Of a stretch of 64,000 nucleotides of DNA, positions 39,766 to 48,071 are shown one piece after another (position 1 is the stretch's first letter; each line of letters opens with the position of its first letter). The translations under genes were made by a program, and so were the position numbers. The notes under the pieces are model-generated. The model saw only the letters and a list, made by a program, of their open reading frames with translations, did not search any database and was not told the DNA's origin. Source of the DNA: Cupriavidus sp. D384 (GTDB lineage Bacteria > Pseudomonadota > Gammaproteobacteria > Burkholderiales > Burkholderiaceae); NCBI RefSeq assembly GCF_001652915.1, contig NZ_BBQI01000010.1, forward strand, positions 1 through 64,000. The letters run 5' to 3'.

Positions 39766-39794
39766 TTGAGACAACCGCCCGATCACTGTATATT
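39766..39794 (+). promoter_or_regulatory. Sigma-70 promoter
   Basis: TTGAGA (39766-39771), exactly 17 bases, then TATATT (39789-39794): five of six at each hexamer. The -10 lies inside the LexA box at 39786-39801. Confidence 0.7.
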
Positions 39795-39802
39795 TATACA
39801 GT
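39785..39802. promoter_or_regulatory. LexA (SOS) box
   Basis: ACTGTATATTTATACAGT: perfect 8-base arms around TT, with the CTGT-N8-ACAG LexA pattern and the A/T-rich centre of strong boxes. It covers the -10 of the promoter of the gene at 39826, so repression by LexA and induction by DNA damage are expected. Confidence 0.88.
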
Positions 39803-39825
39803 CCTTTTTGTGACTTGAGGTATGG

Positions 39826-40197
39826 ATGTCAATTGTGCGAGCTGGCAGCAAGGCGGAAGCGCTCAGGCTTCTGGCCTCGGAGCAGGCGCTTGGGCTTGAG
39901 CTGGACTATGAGACCGGATGGCAGGATGCCATCGAGCTCGGCCGGCTGGGCGAGAAGCGCGGCATCAAGGTGCAATATCGCGGACAGGAAAGTATCGCCG
40001 TCCGCTCACGTGAAGCCCTGCTTGAAGGGCTGAGCAGGCCCAAGACCACGTTCCGGCAGCGCAACCTGTACTGCCAGTTCGACCTGGGCCTGCTGGCCGA
40101 TCGGGATTTGCTGGACCTTGAAGCCAAGGCATCGCGCCTTGGCGACTACATCCTGGCGGGCCATCTGCTGCGAGAAGTCGACACGATCTGGGCCTGA
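39826..40197 (+). CDS. SOS-regulated protein of unknown function
   Basis: 123 residues, soluble, helix-rich, with no signal peptide and no recognised domain. It starts MSIVRAGSKAEALRLLASEQ and ends DYILAGHLLREVDTIWA. GAGG lies 5 bases before ATG 39826. The LexA box over its promoter places it in the SOS regulon. It is monocistronic, with a convergent gene 38 bases after its stop. It could be a damage-inducible regulator or inhibitor, but nothing in the sequence identifies the target. Confidence 0.72.
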   Translation: MSIVRAGSKAEALRLLASEQALGLELDYETGWQDAIELGRLGEKRGIKVQYRGQESIAVRSREALLEGLSRPKTTFRQRNLYCQFDLGLLADRDLLDLEAKASRLGDYILAGHLLREVDTIWA

Positions 40198-40235
40198 GCC
40201 CCGATCATCGGCGCGGCGTCAACGCGTCGCGCGGC

Positions 40236-40784
40236 TTACTGCCAGACGCGCGTGGCGCCGGCCCAGCGCGCGGCCGCCGACACGTGCATCAGCGCGCAGT
40301 CGGCCTCGGTGGCGGGCAGGGTGGGCTCGGCAGCGGTTGTCACGTTGGAACACAACACCGCCGTGACCAGCGTCTTGATATGGCCGCGCCCGGTATCGGC
40401 AAGCTCGGCCAGGCGATCGTATCCGTCGAGCACGATCAGGCTGTCGCCGGCACGCGAATCAAGATCCAGCGAGTAGAGATGGTCGCATTCGCAGCGCATG
40501 GTGCCGCCCGCCACCGCCACGACAATGGCGCTGGGCAGCGCCAGTCCGCAATCGCGCACGGCGTGGCGCAGGCGGTCGAGGTGTGCCTGGGCACGATAGT
40601 CGCGTGCCGAATGCGTCGGCTCGGGGCCGTTCGACAGTGCCATCAACGTGTCGGCCGACACCACCAGCGTGTAGGCCTGCAGCGTGGTGCGATACGTCGC
40701 CACCACGGCGCGCAGGCGATGCACTGCGCCGTGGTTGTCTGCAGCGGCCATCCCCTGTGGGGCCGCAACCTGGATCTTGCTCAT
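40236..40784 (-). CDS. Hypothetical protein
   Basis: 182 residues with no signal peptide, membrane segment or recognised motif. A central hydrophobic strand pattern (SAIVVAVAGGTMRCECDHLYSL) and a later SLIVLDGYDRLAEL suggest an alpha/beta domain. The frame shows the third-position G/C bias of real genes. It lies 44 bases downstream of the acyl-CoA dehydrogenase on the same strand, so it may share its transcript. Function unknown. Confidence 0.55.
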   Translation of the reverse strand: MSKIQVAAPQGMAAADNHGAVHRLRAVVATYRTTLQAYTLVVSADTLMALSNGPEPTHSARDYRAQAHLDRLRHAVRDCGLALPSAIVVAVAGGTMRCECDHLYSLDLDSRAGDSLIVLDGYDRLAELADTGRGHIKTLVTAVLCSNVTTAAEPTLPATEADCALMHVSAAARWAGATRVWQ

Positions 40785-40828
40785 CCTGTCTCCTATCCCC
40801 TTGGGTCAGTCCGCTGCGTTCAGCCGGA

Positions 40829-41986
40829 TCAGTCGCGCAGCAGCTGCTTGGCGATGATCAGTTGCTGGATCTGCGTGGTGCCTTCGTACAGGCGCAGCAG
40901 GCGCACATCGCGGTAGAACCGCTCGGCCTTGTATTCGGCGATGTAGCCGGCGCCGCCGTGGATCTGCACGGCGCGATCGGCCACGCGGCCCACCATTTCG
41001 GTACAGAACATCTTGGTGCAGGACGCCAGCATGCTCACCTCGGGGTCGCTCTGGCCGGCCGGCTTGGCGTCGTAGCGCTGCGCGCAGTCGCGCACCATCG
41101 ACAGGCCGGCGTACAGTTCGGCCTGGCTGTCGGCCAGCATGGCCTGGATCAGCTGGAAGTCGCCAATCGGCTTGCCGAACTGCTTGCGCTCCTTCGCATA
41201 GGCCACGGCATCGGTAATCAGGCGATGTGCCATGCCGCAAGCCAGCGCGGAGATATGCAGGCGGCCACGATCCAGCACCTTCATGGCCGTCTTGAAGCCC
41301 ACGCCCGGCACGCCACCGATGATGTTCGCGGCCGGCACGCGCACGTTTTCGAGCACCACGTCGCACGTCTTGGTGCCGCGCTGGCCCATCTTCTTGTCGG
41401 GCTTGCCCAGCGAGATGCCCGGGGTGTCGGCCGGTACGATGAACGACGAAATGCCCGAGGCACCGGGGCCGCCCGTGCGGGCCATCAGCGTGAAGGCGCC
41501 GGCGCGCGGGGCGTTGGTGATGAACCGCTTGGTGCCGTTGATGACGTAGTGGTCGCCATCCAGCTCGGCACGCGTCTGCAGCGATGCGGCGTCCGAACCG
41601 GCGTTCGGTTCGGTCAGCGCGAAGGAGATGACCAGTTCGCCGCTGGCGATCTTGGGCAGGTAGGTCTGCTTCTGCTCTTCCGTGCCATCCATCAGGATGC
41701 CCTGCGAGCCAATGCCCACGTTGGTGCCGAAGACCGAGCGGAACGCGAAGGCCGTGTGGCCGAGGTCATAGACCACATCGCATTCCTGCGACATCGACAG
41801 GCCGATGCCACCGTAGTTTTCCGGGATGGAGATGCCGAACAGGCCCATCTCCTTCATGTCGGCCACGATGTCGGCCGGCACGTCATCGATTTCCTCGAGA
41901 GTATCTTCGGCCGGCTTCAGGCGCTCATCGATGAAACGCTGCACGGACGCGCGCAGCAGGGAAAAGGATTCGGCGTCGAGGGCCAT
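40829..41986 (-). CDS. Acyl-CoA dehydrogenase
   Basis: 385 residues, full length. It contains FALTEPNAGSDAA (FAD/substrate signature 1), GTKRFITNA, the helix DRGRLHISALACGMAHRLI and the C-terminal signature QIHGGAGYIAEYKAERFYRDVRLLRLYEGTTQI (two parts). The catalytic Glu of short/medium-chain enzymes sits at YEGTTQIQ. It oxidises an acyl-CoA with FAD, passing electrons to ETF. Start ATG 41986, with GGAGA upstream on the minus strand; further upstream in-frame codons are not family-like. Confidence 0.93.
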   Translation of the reverse strand: MALDAESFSLLRASVQRFIDERLKPAEDTLEEIDDVPADIVADMKEMGLFGISIPENYGGIGLSMSQECDVVYDLGHTAFAFRSVFGTNVGIGSQGILMDGTEEQKQTYLPKIASGELVISFALTEPNAGSDAASLQTRAELDGDHYVINGTKRFITNAPRAGAFTLMARTGGPGASGISSFIVPADTPGISLGKPDKKMGQRGTKTCDVVLENVRVPAANIIGGVPGVGFKTAMKVLDRGRLHISALACGMAHRLITDAVAYAKERKQFGKPIGDFQLIQAMLADSQAELYAGLSMVRDCAQRYDAKPAGQSDPEVSMLASCTKMFCTEMVGRVADRAVQIHGGAGYIAEYKAERFYRDVRLLRLYEGTTQIQQLIIAKQLLRD

Positions 41987-42110
41987 GACAGTCTCCGGGT
42001 GAGTCGGTACAACAACAATGGCCGCCAATGGTACGCCGACCATCGATTTTGACAATCCACGCCAACTTGGACAGAACCGTCAAGATAATTTGACAATAGC
42101 CAGAAAGGCT

Positions 42111-42449
42111 CTATTGGTCACATTTCTTGCGGGCCAGCGACTCACGCGTATAGCCATGACTCACCCTTAGCTGGTGTTCGATCTCGTCGGCCTGGTCCAG
42201 GCAGGCGAACACCAGGTCGTCCCGAAATTTCTGCGTGACACCGCGCAGGCGCGGGGCTTCATAGGAAATCTGCCGCGCGCGGCAGCGCAGGAACAGCAGC
42301 GTTTCCTCGGAGGCCGTCCGCAGCTGCGCCTTGTTGATGCGCTGGCACTGCACGAGGTTGGGATCGCCCTCGGCCAGCACGGCCACGGCGGGGAGCCACA
42401 GCAACGGGGCCAGCAGGAATGGCAGGAAGCGCAGATTGGACATTGACAA
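42111..42449 (-). CDS. Small exported cysteine-containing protein
   Basis: 112 residues with a signal peptide (MSMSNLRFLPFLLAPLLWLPAVAVLA split at about 26). The mature part has four cysteines (CQR, CRA, CLD, KKCDQ), probably paired as disulfides, and is helical. The family is unknown; it resembles small periplasmic proteins common in Cupriavidus. It lies divergent from the MHS transporter gene. Start could be 42449 or 42443. Confidence 0.6.
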   Translation of the reverse strand: MSMSNLRFLPFLLAPLLWLPAVAVLAEGDPNLVQCQRINKAQLRTASEETLLFLRCRARQISYEAPRLRGVTQKFRDDLVFACLDQADEIEHQLRVSHGYTRESLARKKCDQ

Positions 42450-42826
42450 GGGAGTTGAAAGGCACGGCGTTCAGAATCGAACTGCATGATTGCGCAGCCG
42501 TGCGGCCCACGCAAGCCGGTGCTGTGACCGATGTCATGGGTCAGGATTTTCGTGCCGCCACGGTGCGTTTTGTAAAAACTCTATTCAGCCCGTCGGACAA
42601 TGCGGCGCAAAACCCCTGCTGGCAAGGCATTTGCAATACGCAGGCGGCACAATGAAAGCCGCCCCCCTTGGGTGGCCGGCCGTTCCGCGCTACGCTGGGC
42701 GGGCACACGGGCCCGACTTGCGACGCCCCAGGCCGGCATGGCGGTTTTGCCGATTCACGTCGCACCTCGCTCTCCTCGTCCGTACCCAGCGGCTCCCCCG
42801 CCGCCAAGCCAAGAACAGAAGGTCCT
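42450..42826. other. Divergent region upstream of MHS transporter
   Basis: Holds the sigma-54-like site at 42620-42635 and a long leader. An A/T-rich patch (TTTTGTAAAAACTCTATT at about 42569-42586) could be an activator or IHF site. No coding frame here is convincing. Confidence 0.4.
42620..42635 (+). promoter_or_regulatory. Sigma-54 promoter-like site
   Basis: TGGCAAGGCATTTGCA fits the sigma-54 pattern TGGCAYG-N4-TTGCW, with the invariant GG and GC dinucleotides 10 bases apart (42621-42622 and 42633-42634). Start predicted near 42646, giving a 180-nt leader for the MHS transporter. An enhancer-binding activator would be required. Confidence 0.5.
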
Positions 42827-44140
42827 ATGACAGACATCGCCTCCTCCGCCGTCAACGGCACGGCACCGTCCCCCGAAGAAACCAGAAAGCGCGTCTTTGC
42901 CATCGTGGCCGCGTCGTCGGGCAACCTCGTGGAATGGTTCGACTTCTATATCTACGCATTCAGCGCGATCTATTTCGCGCCGGCCTTCTTCCCGAAGGGC
43001 GACCCTACGGCACAGCTGCTGAACACCGCCGGCGTGTTTGCGGCGGGCTTCCTGATGCGGCCGATCGGCGGCTGGCTGTTTGGCCGCATCGCCGACCGCA
43101 ACGGCCGCAAGAACTCGCTGCTGATCTCGGTGGTCATGATGTGCTTCGGCTCGCTGCTGATTGCCTGCCTGCCCACCTACGCGTCCATCGGCAACTGGGC
43201 GCCAGCGCTGCTGCTGGTGGCGCGGCTGCTGCAGGGCCTGTCGGTCGGCGGCGAATACGGCACCACCGCCACCTACATGAGCGAAGTGGCGCTCAAGGGC
43301 AGGCGCGGGTTCTTCTCGTCGTTCCAGTACGTGACCCTGATCGGCGGCCAGTTGCTGGCGGTGCTGGTCATCGTGCTTCTGGAACAGTTGCTGACCGAAG
43401 CCGAACTGAAATCCTACGGCTGGCGCATTCCGTTCGTGGTGGGCGCCGTCACGGCCGTCGTGGCGTTGTTGCTGCGCCGCACGCTGCATGAGACCACCAC
43501 CGCGCAGCAGCGCAACAGCAAGGAAGCGGGCACCGTGAGCGAGATCTTCCGCCATCACAAGGCCGCGTTCTTCACCGTGCTCGGCTATACGGCCGGCGGG
43601 TCGCTGATCTTCTACACGTTCACCACGTACATGCAGAAGTTCCTGGTCAACACGGCCCACCTGCCGATCAAGACCACCAGCTACGTGATGACGGTCTGCC
43701 TGTTCCTCTACATGTGCATGCAGCCGTTCTTCGGCGCGCTGTCCGACCGCATCGGCCGCCGCCACAACATGATGCTGTTTGGCGCGCTGGGCACCATCGC
43801 CACGGTGCCGATCCTGACCGCGCTGAAGACGGTTTCCAGCCCGGAACTGGCCGGCCTGCTGATCTGCGTGGCGCTGGCCATCGTCAGCTTCTATACGTCG
43901 ATCAGCGGCATCGTGAAGGCCGAGATGTTCCCGCCCGAAGTGCGCGCGCTGGGCGTGGGCCTGGCCTACGCCATCGCCAATGCGCTGTTCGGCGGCACGG
44001 CCGAATACGTGGCACTGGGCCTGAAGTCGGTGGGCCACGAGACGGCGTTCTACTGGTATGTCACCGTCATGATGGCCATCGCCTTCCTGGTCAGCCTGCG
44101 GCTGCCGCGCCAGGCGAAGTACCTGCATCACGAGCACTGA
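42827..44140 (+). CDS. MFS transporter, metabolite:H+ symporter (MHS) family
   Basis: 437 residues, twelve transmembrane helices. MHS signatures are the start [21 protein letters not shown], the loop [34 protein letters not shown] and [14 protein letters not shown]. The closest known types are KgtP (2-oxoglutarate) and related dicarboxylate or aromatic-acid symporters. Start ATG 42827 with AGAAGG 4 bases upstream. A sigma-54-like promoter precedes it and an intrinsic terminator follows at 44183, before the LysR gene. Confidence 0.92.
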   Translation: MTDIASSAVNGTAPSPEETRKRVFAIVAASSGNLVEWFDFYIYAFSAIYFAPAFFPKGDPTAQLLNTAGVFAAGFLMRPIGGWLFGRIADRNGRKNSLLISVVMMCFGSLLIACLPTYASIGNWAPALLLVARLLQGLSVGGEYGTTATYMSEVALKGRRGFFSSFQYVTLIGGQLLAVLVIVLLEQLLTEAELKSYGWRIPFVVGAVTAVVALLLRRTLHETTTAQQRNSKEAGTVSEIFRHHKAAFFTVLGYTAGGSLIFYTFTTYMQKFLVNTAHLPIKTTSYVMTVCLFLYMCMQPFFGALSDRIGRRHNMMLFGALGTIATVPILTALKTVSSPELAGLLICVALAIVSFYTSISGIVKAEMFPPEVRALGVGLAYAIANALFGGTAEYVALGLKSVGHETAFYWYVTVMMAIAFLVSLRLPRQAKYLHHEH

Positions 44141-44182
44141 GACACCCGCCGAGACGCGCACGCCTGGCGTCATGGCAAACTG

Positions 44183-44204
44183 AGGGGCCTTCGGGCCCCT
44201 TTTT
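44183..44204 (+). terminator. Intrinsic terminator
   Basis: Stem AGGGGCC/GGCCCCT with a TTCG tetraloop and TTTTT, 43 bases after the MHS transporter stop. Confidence 0.88.
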
Positions 44205-44225
44205 CATTTCCGCGCCAGCTTCGTC

Positions 44226-45170
44226 ATGGACCTCAACGCCCTGCGCCTGTTCGTCGATATCGTCGACGCCGGCAACCTCAGCGCCGCCGCGCGCAAGCTC
44301 AAGATGACGCGCGCCAATGTCAGCTACCACCTCAAGGCGCTGGAAGAAGAACTGGGCGTGCAGTTGCTGCGCCGGACCACGCGCCACGTGGAACCCACGC
44401 CGGTGGGCGCTGGCCTCTACGAGCACGGCAGGAACATCCTGGGCGAAGTGGCGGCCGCCAATGCGCTGATCAGCAGCATGGGCAAGAGCCTGCAGGGCCA
44501 TGTGCGGCTGTCGGTACCTACCGGCCTGGGGCACGCCATGCTGTCGCCGCTGCTGGTGCAGTTCAAGCAGCGCTATCCAGACATCACGCTCGACGTGGTG
44601 TTCGACAACCGCATCCACAACCTGGTCTCCGAAGATGTCGAGGTGGCGCTGCGCATCATCTCGACGCCGCCCGATTCGGTCGTGGCGACCGAGATCGGCG
44701 CGGTCGACTGGATTGTCTGCGGCGCACCGGCCTATCTGGCCGGCAGGCCGAAGCCGGCGGTGCTGGCCGACCTTGGCGCCCATGCCATCGTTTGCGCATC
44801 GCCAATCGGCCAGAAACTCAAGGCCTCGGGTATCCGCCACGCCACCGGCGAGCGCGAACAGGTGGTGCTGGCGCCCACGCTGAGTTCCGAAAACTTCGCG
44901 TTCCTGAAGGATGCGGTGGTCAGCGGCCTGGGCATCGGCATCTTTCCGCTCTATGCGGTGGGCAAGGATCTGGAAGACGGCACGTTGGTGCCGCTGCTGC
45001 CCGACTACCGCATCAGCGTGTTCGGCAGCAAGCTCTACATGCTGACGATGCCCAATCGCTACCAGACCATGGCTACGCGCTACCTGCTGACGTTCCTGAA
45101 GACCGAGCTGCAGGCAATCTGGCCTCGCATGCGCGGCGACAGTGCCTATAGTGAGAACACTCAGGACTAA
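44226..45170 (+). CDS. LysR family transcriptional regulator
   Basis: 314 residues. The helix-turn-helix (about 1-60: MDLNALRLFVDIVDAGNLSAAA, MTRANVSYHLKALEEELG) and the CrgA/DmlR-like ligand domain (GHVRLSVPTGLGHAMLSPLL, DVEVALRI) are intact. It starts 22 bases after the terminator of the MHS transporter, so it is transcribed independently. It may regulate that transporter; this is inference from position only. Confidence 0.88.
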   Translation: MDLNALRLFVDIVDAGNLSAAARKLKMTRANVSYHLKALEEELGVQLLRRTTRHVEPTPVGAGLYEHGRNILGEVAAANALISSMGKSLQGHVRLSVPTGLGHAMLSPLLVQFKQRYPDITLDVVFDNRIHNLVSEDVEVALRIISTPPDSVVATEIGAVDWIVCGAPAYLAGRPKPAVLADLGAHAIVCASPIGQKLKASGIRHATGEREQVVLAPTLSSENFAFLKDAVVSGLGIGIFPLYAVGKDLEDGTLVPLLPDYRISVFGSKLYMLTMPNRYQTMATRYLLTFLKTELQAIWPRMRGDSAYSENTQD

Positions 45171-45203
45171 ACCACGCCCAAGCGCGCGGGAAGGAAGACG
45201 ATC

Positions 45204-45680
45204 ATGGCAATGGCAGGCACCCTGGCTGGCCGGCTCAGCCGCATGAACAGCCGGTTCGACATTATTCGTCACCCCTACAGTCTCAGCAGCATGGCCACGG
45301 CGCACGCGGCACATGTACCGGGGCATCGGCTCGCCAAGACGTTGCTGCTCGAGGATGAAGGCGGCTACGTGGCCGCCGTGATCCCGTCGAACCACCATCT
45401 GCAGCTGTCGACGCTCTGCGACATGACGGGCCGCAAGCTGGTACTGGCGCACGAGGACGAGATCCGCGAAGTCTTCAAGGATTGCGATCTCGGCGCCATC
45501 CCGCCGTGCGCGATGTCGTACGGCATGCAGACCTACGTCGACGAAAGCCTGTTCGAGGAACCCGAAGTCTGGTTCGAGGCGGGCGACCACCTGGAACTGG
45601 TCCACATGGACCGCGACCAGTTCATGATGCTGATGGAAGACGCGCAGCGCGGCAAGTTCTCGCGCGTGATGATGTCGTAG
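45204..45680 (+). CDS. YbaK/EbsC-type aminoacyl-tRNA deacylase domain protein
   Basis: 158 residues forming a single YbaK-like domain. Recognisable segments are AHVPGHRLAKTLLLED (with the conserved lysine), YVAAVIPSNHHLQLSTL, DCDLGAIPPCAMSYGMQTYVDES and the terminal FEAGDHLELVHM. The family hydrolyses mischarged tRNAs such as Ala- or Cys-tRNA(Pro). This variant resembles the group of prolyl-tRNA-synthetase-associated-domain proteins. ATG 45204 has GGAAGGAAG 7 bases upstream. Confidence 0.85.
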   Translation: MAMAGTLAGRLSRMNSRFDIIRHPYSLSSMATAHAAHVPGHRLAKTLLLEDEGGYVAAVIPSNHHLQLSTLCDMTGRKLVLAHEDEIREVFKDCDLGAIPPCAMSYGMQTYVDESLFEEPEVWFEAGDHLELVHMDRDQFMMLMEDAQRGKFSRVMMS

Positions 45681-45695
45681 CCTTCTCCTGGCGTT

Positions 45696-46487
45696 TCACG
45701 CCCCTGGCAGCGTCGCCGCACTGGCGACGCTGTCGTCTTTCAGGTCCACGCCGGATCGCCCCAGCGCCACCGCGCCCCTTAGCAAGAACGCCAATCTGTC
45801 AGCCGCCTGCGAATAGGGCAGCCCTTCCGGCCGCACGTTCGAAATACAGTTCCGCTGCGCGTCGGTACGCCCCACACGCGGATCGTAGGTCAGGTAGATC
45901 CCGAGGCTGTCGGGCGAACTGAGCCCCGGCCGCTCGCCGATCAGCATCACCACCTGGCGCGCCTGCAGCCGTTCGCCGATCTCGTCGCCCAGCGCCACGC
46001 GCGCCTGGCGGGCCACCACCACCGGGCCGATGCGCCATGGCGGCAGCCGCGCCAGCACGGCCTGCAGCAGCGGCAGCGCGTGGCGTTGCGCGGCCAGCGC
46101 GGACAGGCCATCGGCAATCACAAAGACCACATCGTATGGCTGGGGATCGGGGGCCAGCGCTGCGCGGCTGTCGTCGTCCAGCCGGCGGCCCAGGTCGGGG
46201 CGGCGCAGGTATTCCTGGCGGTCGTGCGCGGCACTGTGGGCATGCACCACGTCCAGCCCGGCGGCCTGCAGCGCGGCGCCGATGGCCTGGGCGTCCAGTG
46301 GCAGGTGTACCGCATCGCGCGCCTGCGCATGGGCCAGCCCGAATGCCAGCACCGTGTCCGTGGTCTGGGCGTGACCTGTGCGGCCGATCGCCACGCGGGC
46401 ACGCGTGAACTGGCGCAGCCGGCGCCAGGGATCTGCGGACTGCCCGGGGGGCTCCGGAGGCTTGGTGGGTGCGGGGCGGTTCGGCAT
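45696..46487 (-). CDS. eutC: Ethanolamine ammonia-lyase small subunit
   Basis: 263 residues. EutC features are the N-terminal RLRQFTRARVAIGRTGHAQT, the Rossmann-like strand VFVIADGLSALA, and the C-terminal NCISNVRPEGLPY with its cysteine close to the cobalamin site. With EutB it forms the B12-dependent enzyme converting ethanolamine to acetaldehyde and ammonia. Two ATGs exist; AGGAG directly abuts the one at 46493, so 46487 (6-base spacing) is preferred. It follows eutB by about 20 bases. No microcompartment genes are present. Confidence 0.94.
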   Translation of the reverse strand: MPNRPAPTKPPEPPGQSADPWRRLRQFTRARVAIGRTGHAQTTDTVLAFGLAHAQARDAVHLPLDAQAIGAALQAAGLDVVHAHSAAHDRQEYLRRPDLGRRLDDDSRAALAPDPQPYDVVFVIADGLSALAAQRHALPLLQAVLARLPPWRIGPVVVARQARVALGDEIGERLQARQVVMLIGERPGLSSPDSLGIYLTYDPRVGRTDAQRNCISNVRPEGLPYSQAADRLAFLLRGAVALGRSGVDLKDDSVASAATLPGA

Positions 46488-46507
46488 CGGCATCTCCTGG
46501 ATCGGGG

Positions 46508-47890
46508 TCAGAGCGATTCGGCCATCGTCAGCAACGGCTGCCGCGCGGAGGGCGCCAACAGCCGGCCGGCGCTGTCCAGCATGCCCATGCGCTGCAGCCA
46601 GGCCTCGAACTCGGGAGCGGGCCGCAGGCCCAGCACCTCGCGCAGGTACAGCGCATCGTGGAACGACGTGCTCTGGTAGTTCAGCATGATGTCGTCGGCG
46701 CCGGGCACGCCCATGATGAAGTTGATGCCGGCCACGCCAAACAGCGTCAGCAGCGTGTCCATGTCGTCCTGGTCGGCTTCGGCGTGGTTCGTGTAGCAGA
46801 CGTCGCAGCCCATCGGCACGCCCAGCAGCTTGCCGCAGAAATGATCTTCCAGGCCGGCCCGGATGATCTGCTTGCCATCGTAGAGGTACTCGGGGCCGAT
46901 AAAGCCCACCACCGTGTTGACCAGCAACGGCTCGAAGCACCGTGCCACGGCATAGGCGCGGGCCTCCATGGTCTGCTGGTCCACGCCATGGTGGGCGTTG
47001 GCCGACAGCGCGCTGCCCTGGCCGGTCTCGAAGTACATGACATTGTTGCCCACCGTGCCGCGCGCCAGCGACAACGCCGCCTGCCGCGCCTCGTCGAGCA
47101 GCGCCAGCGAGACGCCGAACGCCGCGTTGGCGGCCTGGCTGCCGGCCACGGACTGGAACACCAGGTCGACCGGCGCGCCCTGCTCCATGGCGCGCAGCGT
47201 ATTCGTGACATGAGTCAGCACGCACGATTGGGTGGGCACGTCGTAGCGGGCCCGGATGTCGTCGATCAGCTTCAGCAGCGTGACGATGGCGCCAAGGTTG
47301 TCGCTGGCCGGATTGACGCCAATCGTGGCGTCGCCGCAACCATAAAGCAGCCCGTCGACGATGGACGCCGCAATGCCGCGCGGGTCGTCGGTCGGATGAT
47401 TGGGCTGCAGCCGCACGGCCAGCCGGCCGGGCAGCCCGATGGTGCCGCGAAAACGGGTCACCACCCGGCACTTGCGCGCCACGGCCACCAGGTCCTGGTT
47501 GCGCATCAGCTTGCTGACGGCGGCCGCCATTTCCGGGGTGATGCCGGGCGCCACCCGGGCCAGCGCGGCGGCATCGGTCTCGTGGCGCAGCAGCCAGTTG
47601 CGGAAATCGCCCACGGTCAGGCTGGCGATTTCCGCAAAAGCCGCCGCATCGTGGCTGTCGACGATCAGCCGCGTGACCTCGTCGTCCTCGTAGGGCACCA
47701 GCGCTTCGGTCAAGCAGCGGGCCAGCGGCATGTCGGCCAGGGCCATGCGGGCCGCCATGCGCGCTTCCTCGCTGTCGGCGGCAATGCCGGCAAGCGCGTC
47801 GCCCGAGCGCGCCGGACTGGCGCGGGCCAGCAGCGTGCGCAGGTCGGCAAACACGTGCCGGCGGACGCCGACGGTATGGGTAAAGGCCAT
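46508..47890 (-). CDS. eutB: Ethanolamine ammonia-lyase large subunit
   Basis: 460 residues, full length for the catalytic TIM-barrel subunit. It shows LQPNHPTDDPRGIAAS, GLLYGCGDATIGVNPASDN, FETGQGSALSANAHHG, GFIGPEYLYDGKQIIRAGLE and GVPMGCDVCYTNHAEADQDD. Start ATG 47890 (MAFTHTVGV). It forms an operon with eutC. Lack of shell proteins, EutE or a cobalamin adenosyltransferase beside it indicates the simple, non-compartment pathway, with acetaldehyde handled elsewhere. Confidence 0.96.
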   Translation of the reverse strand: MAFTHTVGVRRHVFADLRTLLARASPARSGDALAGIAADSEEARMAARMALADMPLARCLTEALVPYEDDEVTRLIVDSHDAAAFAEIASLTVGDFRNWLLRHETDAAALARVAPGITPEMAAAVSKLMRNQDLVAVARKCRVVTRFRGTIGLPGRLAVRLQPNHPTDDPRGIAASIVDGLLYGCGDATIGVNPASDNLGAIVTLLKLIDDIRARYDVPTQSCVLTHVTNTLRAMEQGAPVDLVFQSVAGSQAANAAFGVSLALLDEARQAALSLARGTVGNNVMYFETGQGSALSANAHHGVDQQTMEARAYAVARCFEPLLVNTVVGFIGPEYLYDGKQIIRAGLEDHFCGKLLGVPMGCDVCYTNHAEADQDDMDTLLTLFGVAGINFIMGVPGADDIMLNYQSTSFHDALYLREVLGLRPAPEFEAWLQRMGMLDSAGRLLAPSARQPLLTMAESL

Positions 47891-48071
47891 GGCAGGCGGT
47901 CTCCTGGCGCGGCTGCGCCGTCTTCTGCTCCCAAATATAGGCCACCGCGGGGACGCAAGTTCCGCGCCCGGCGGGGCAAGATCGCTTGTCTGCTCAAGCT
48001 GTCTTGCCATTGTTACGCGCCACGTCGACAATCCGCCTACTCATTCCAATTCAATCGTCCTCAGCCGTAAC

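Noticed and set aside
45696..47945. A single 749-codon frame joining eutC to an upstream extension
   Set aside because: The upstream two thirds is an alternative frame of eutB. A ribosome site and the EutC family start both place the true start at about 46487.
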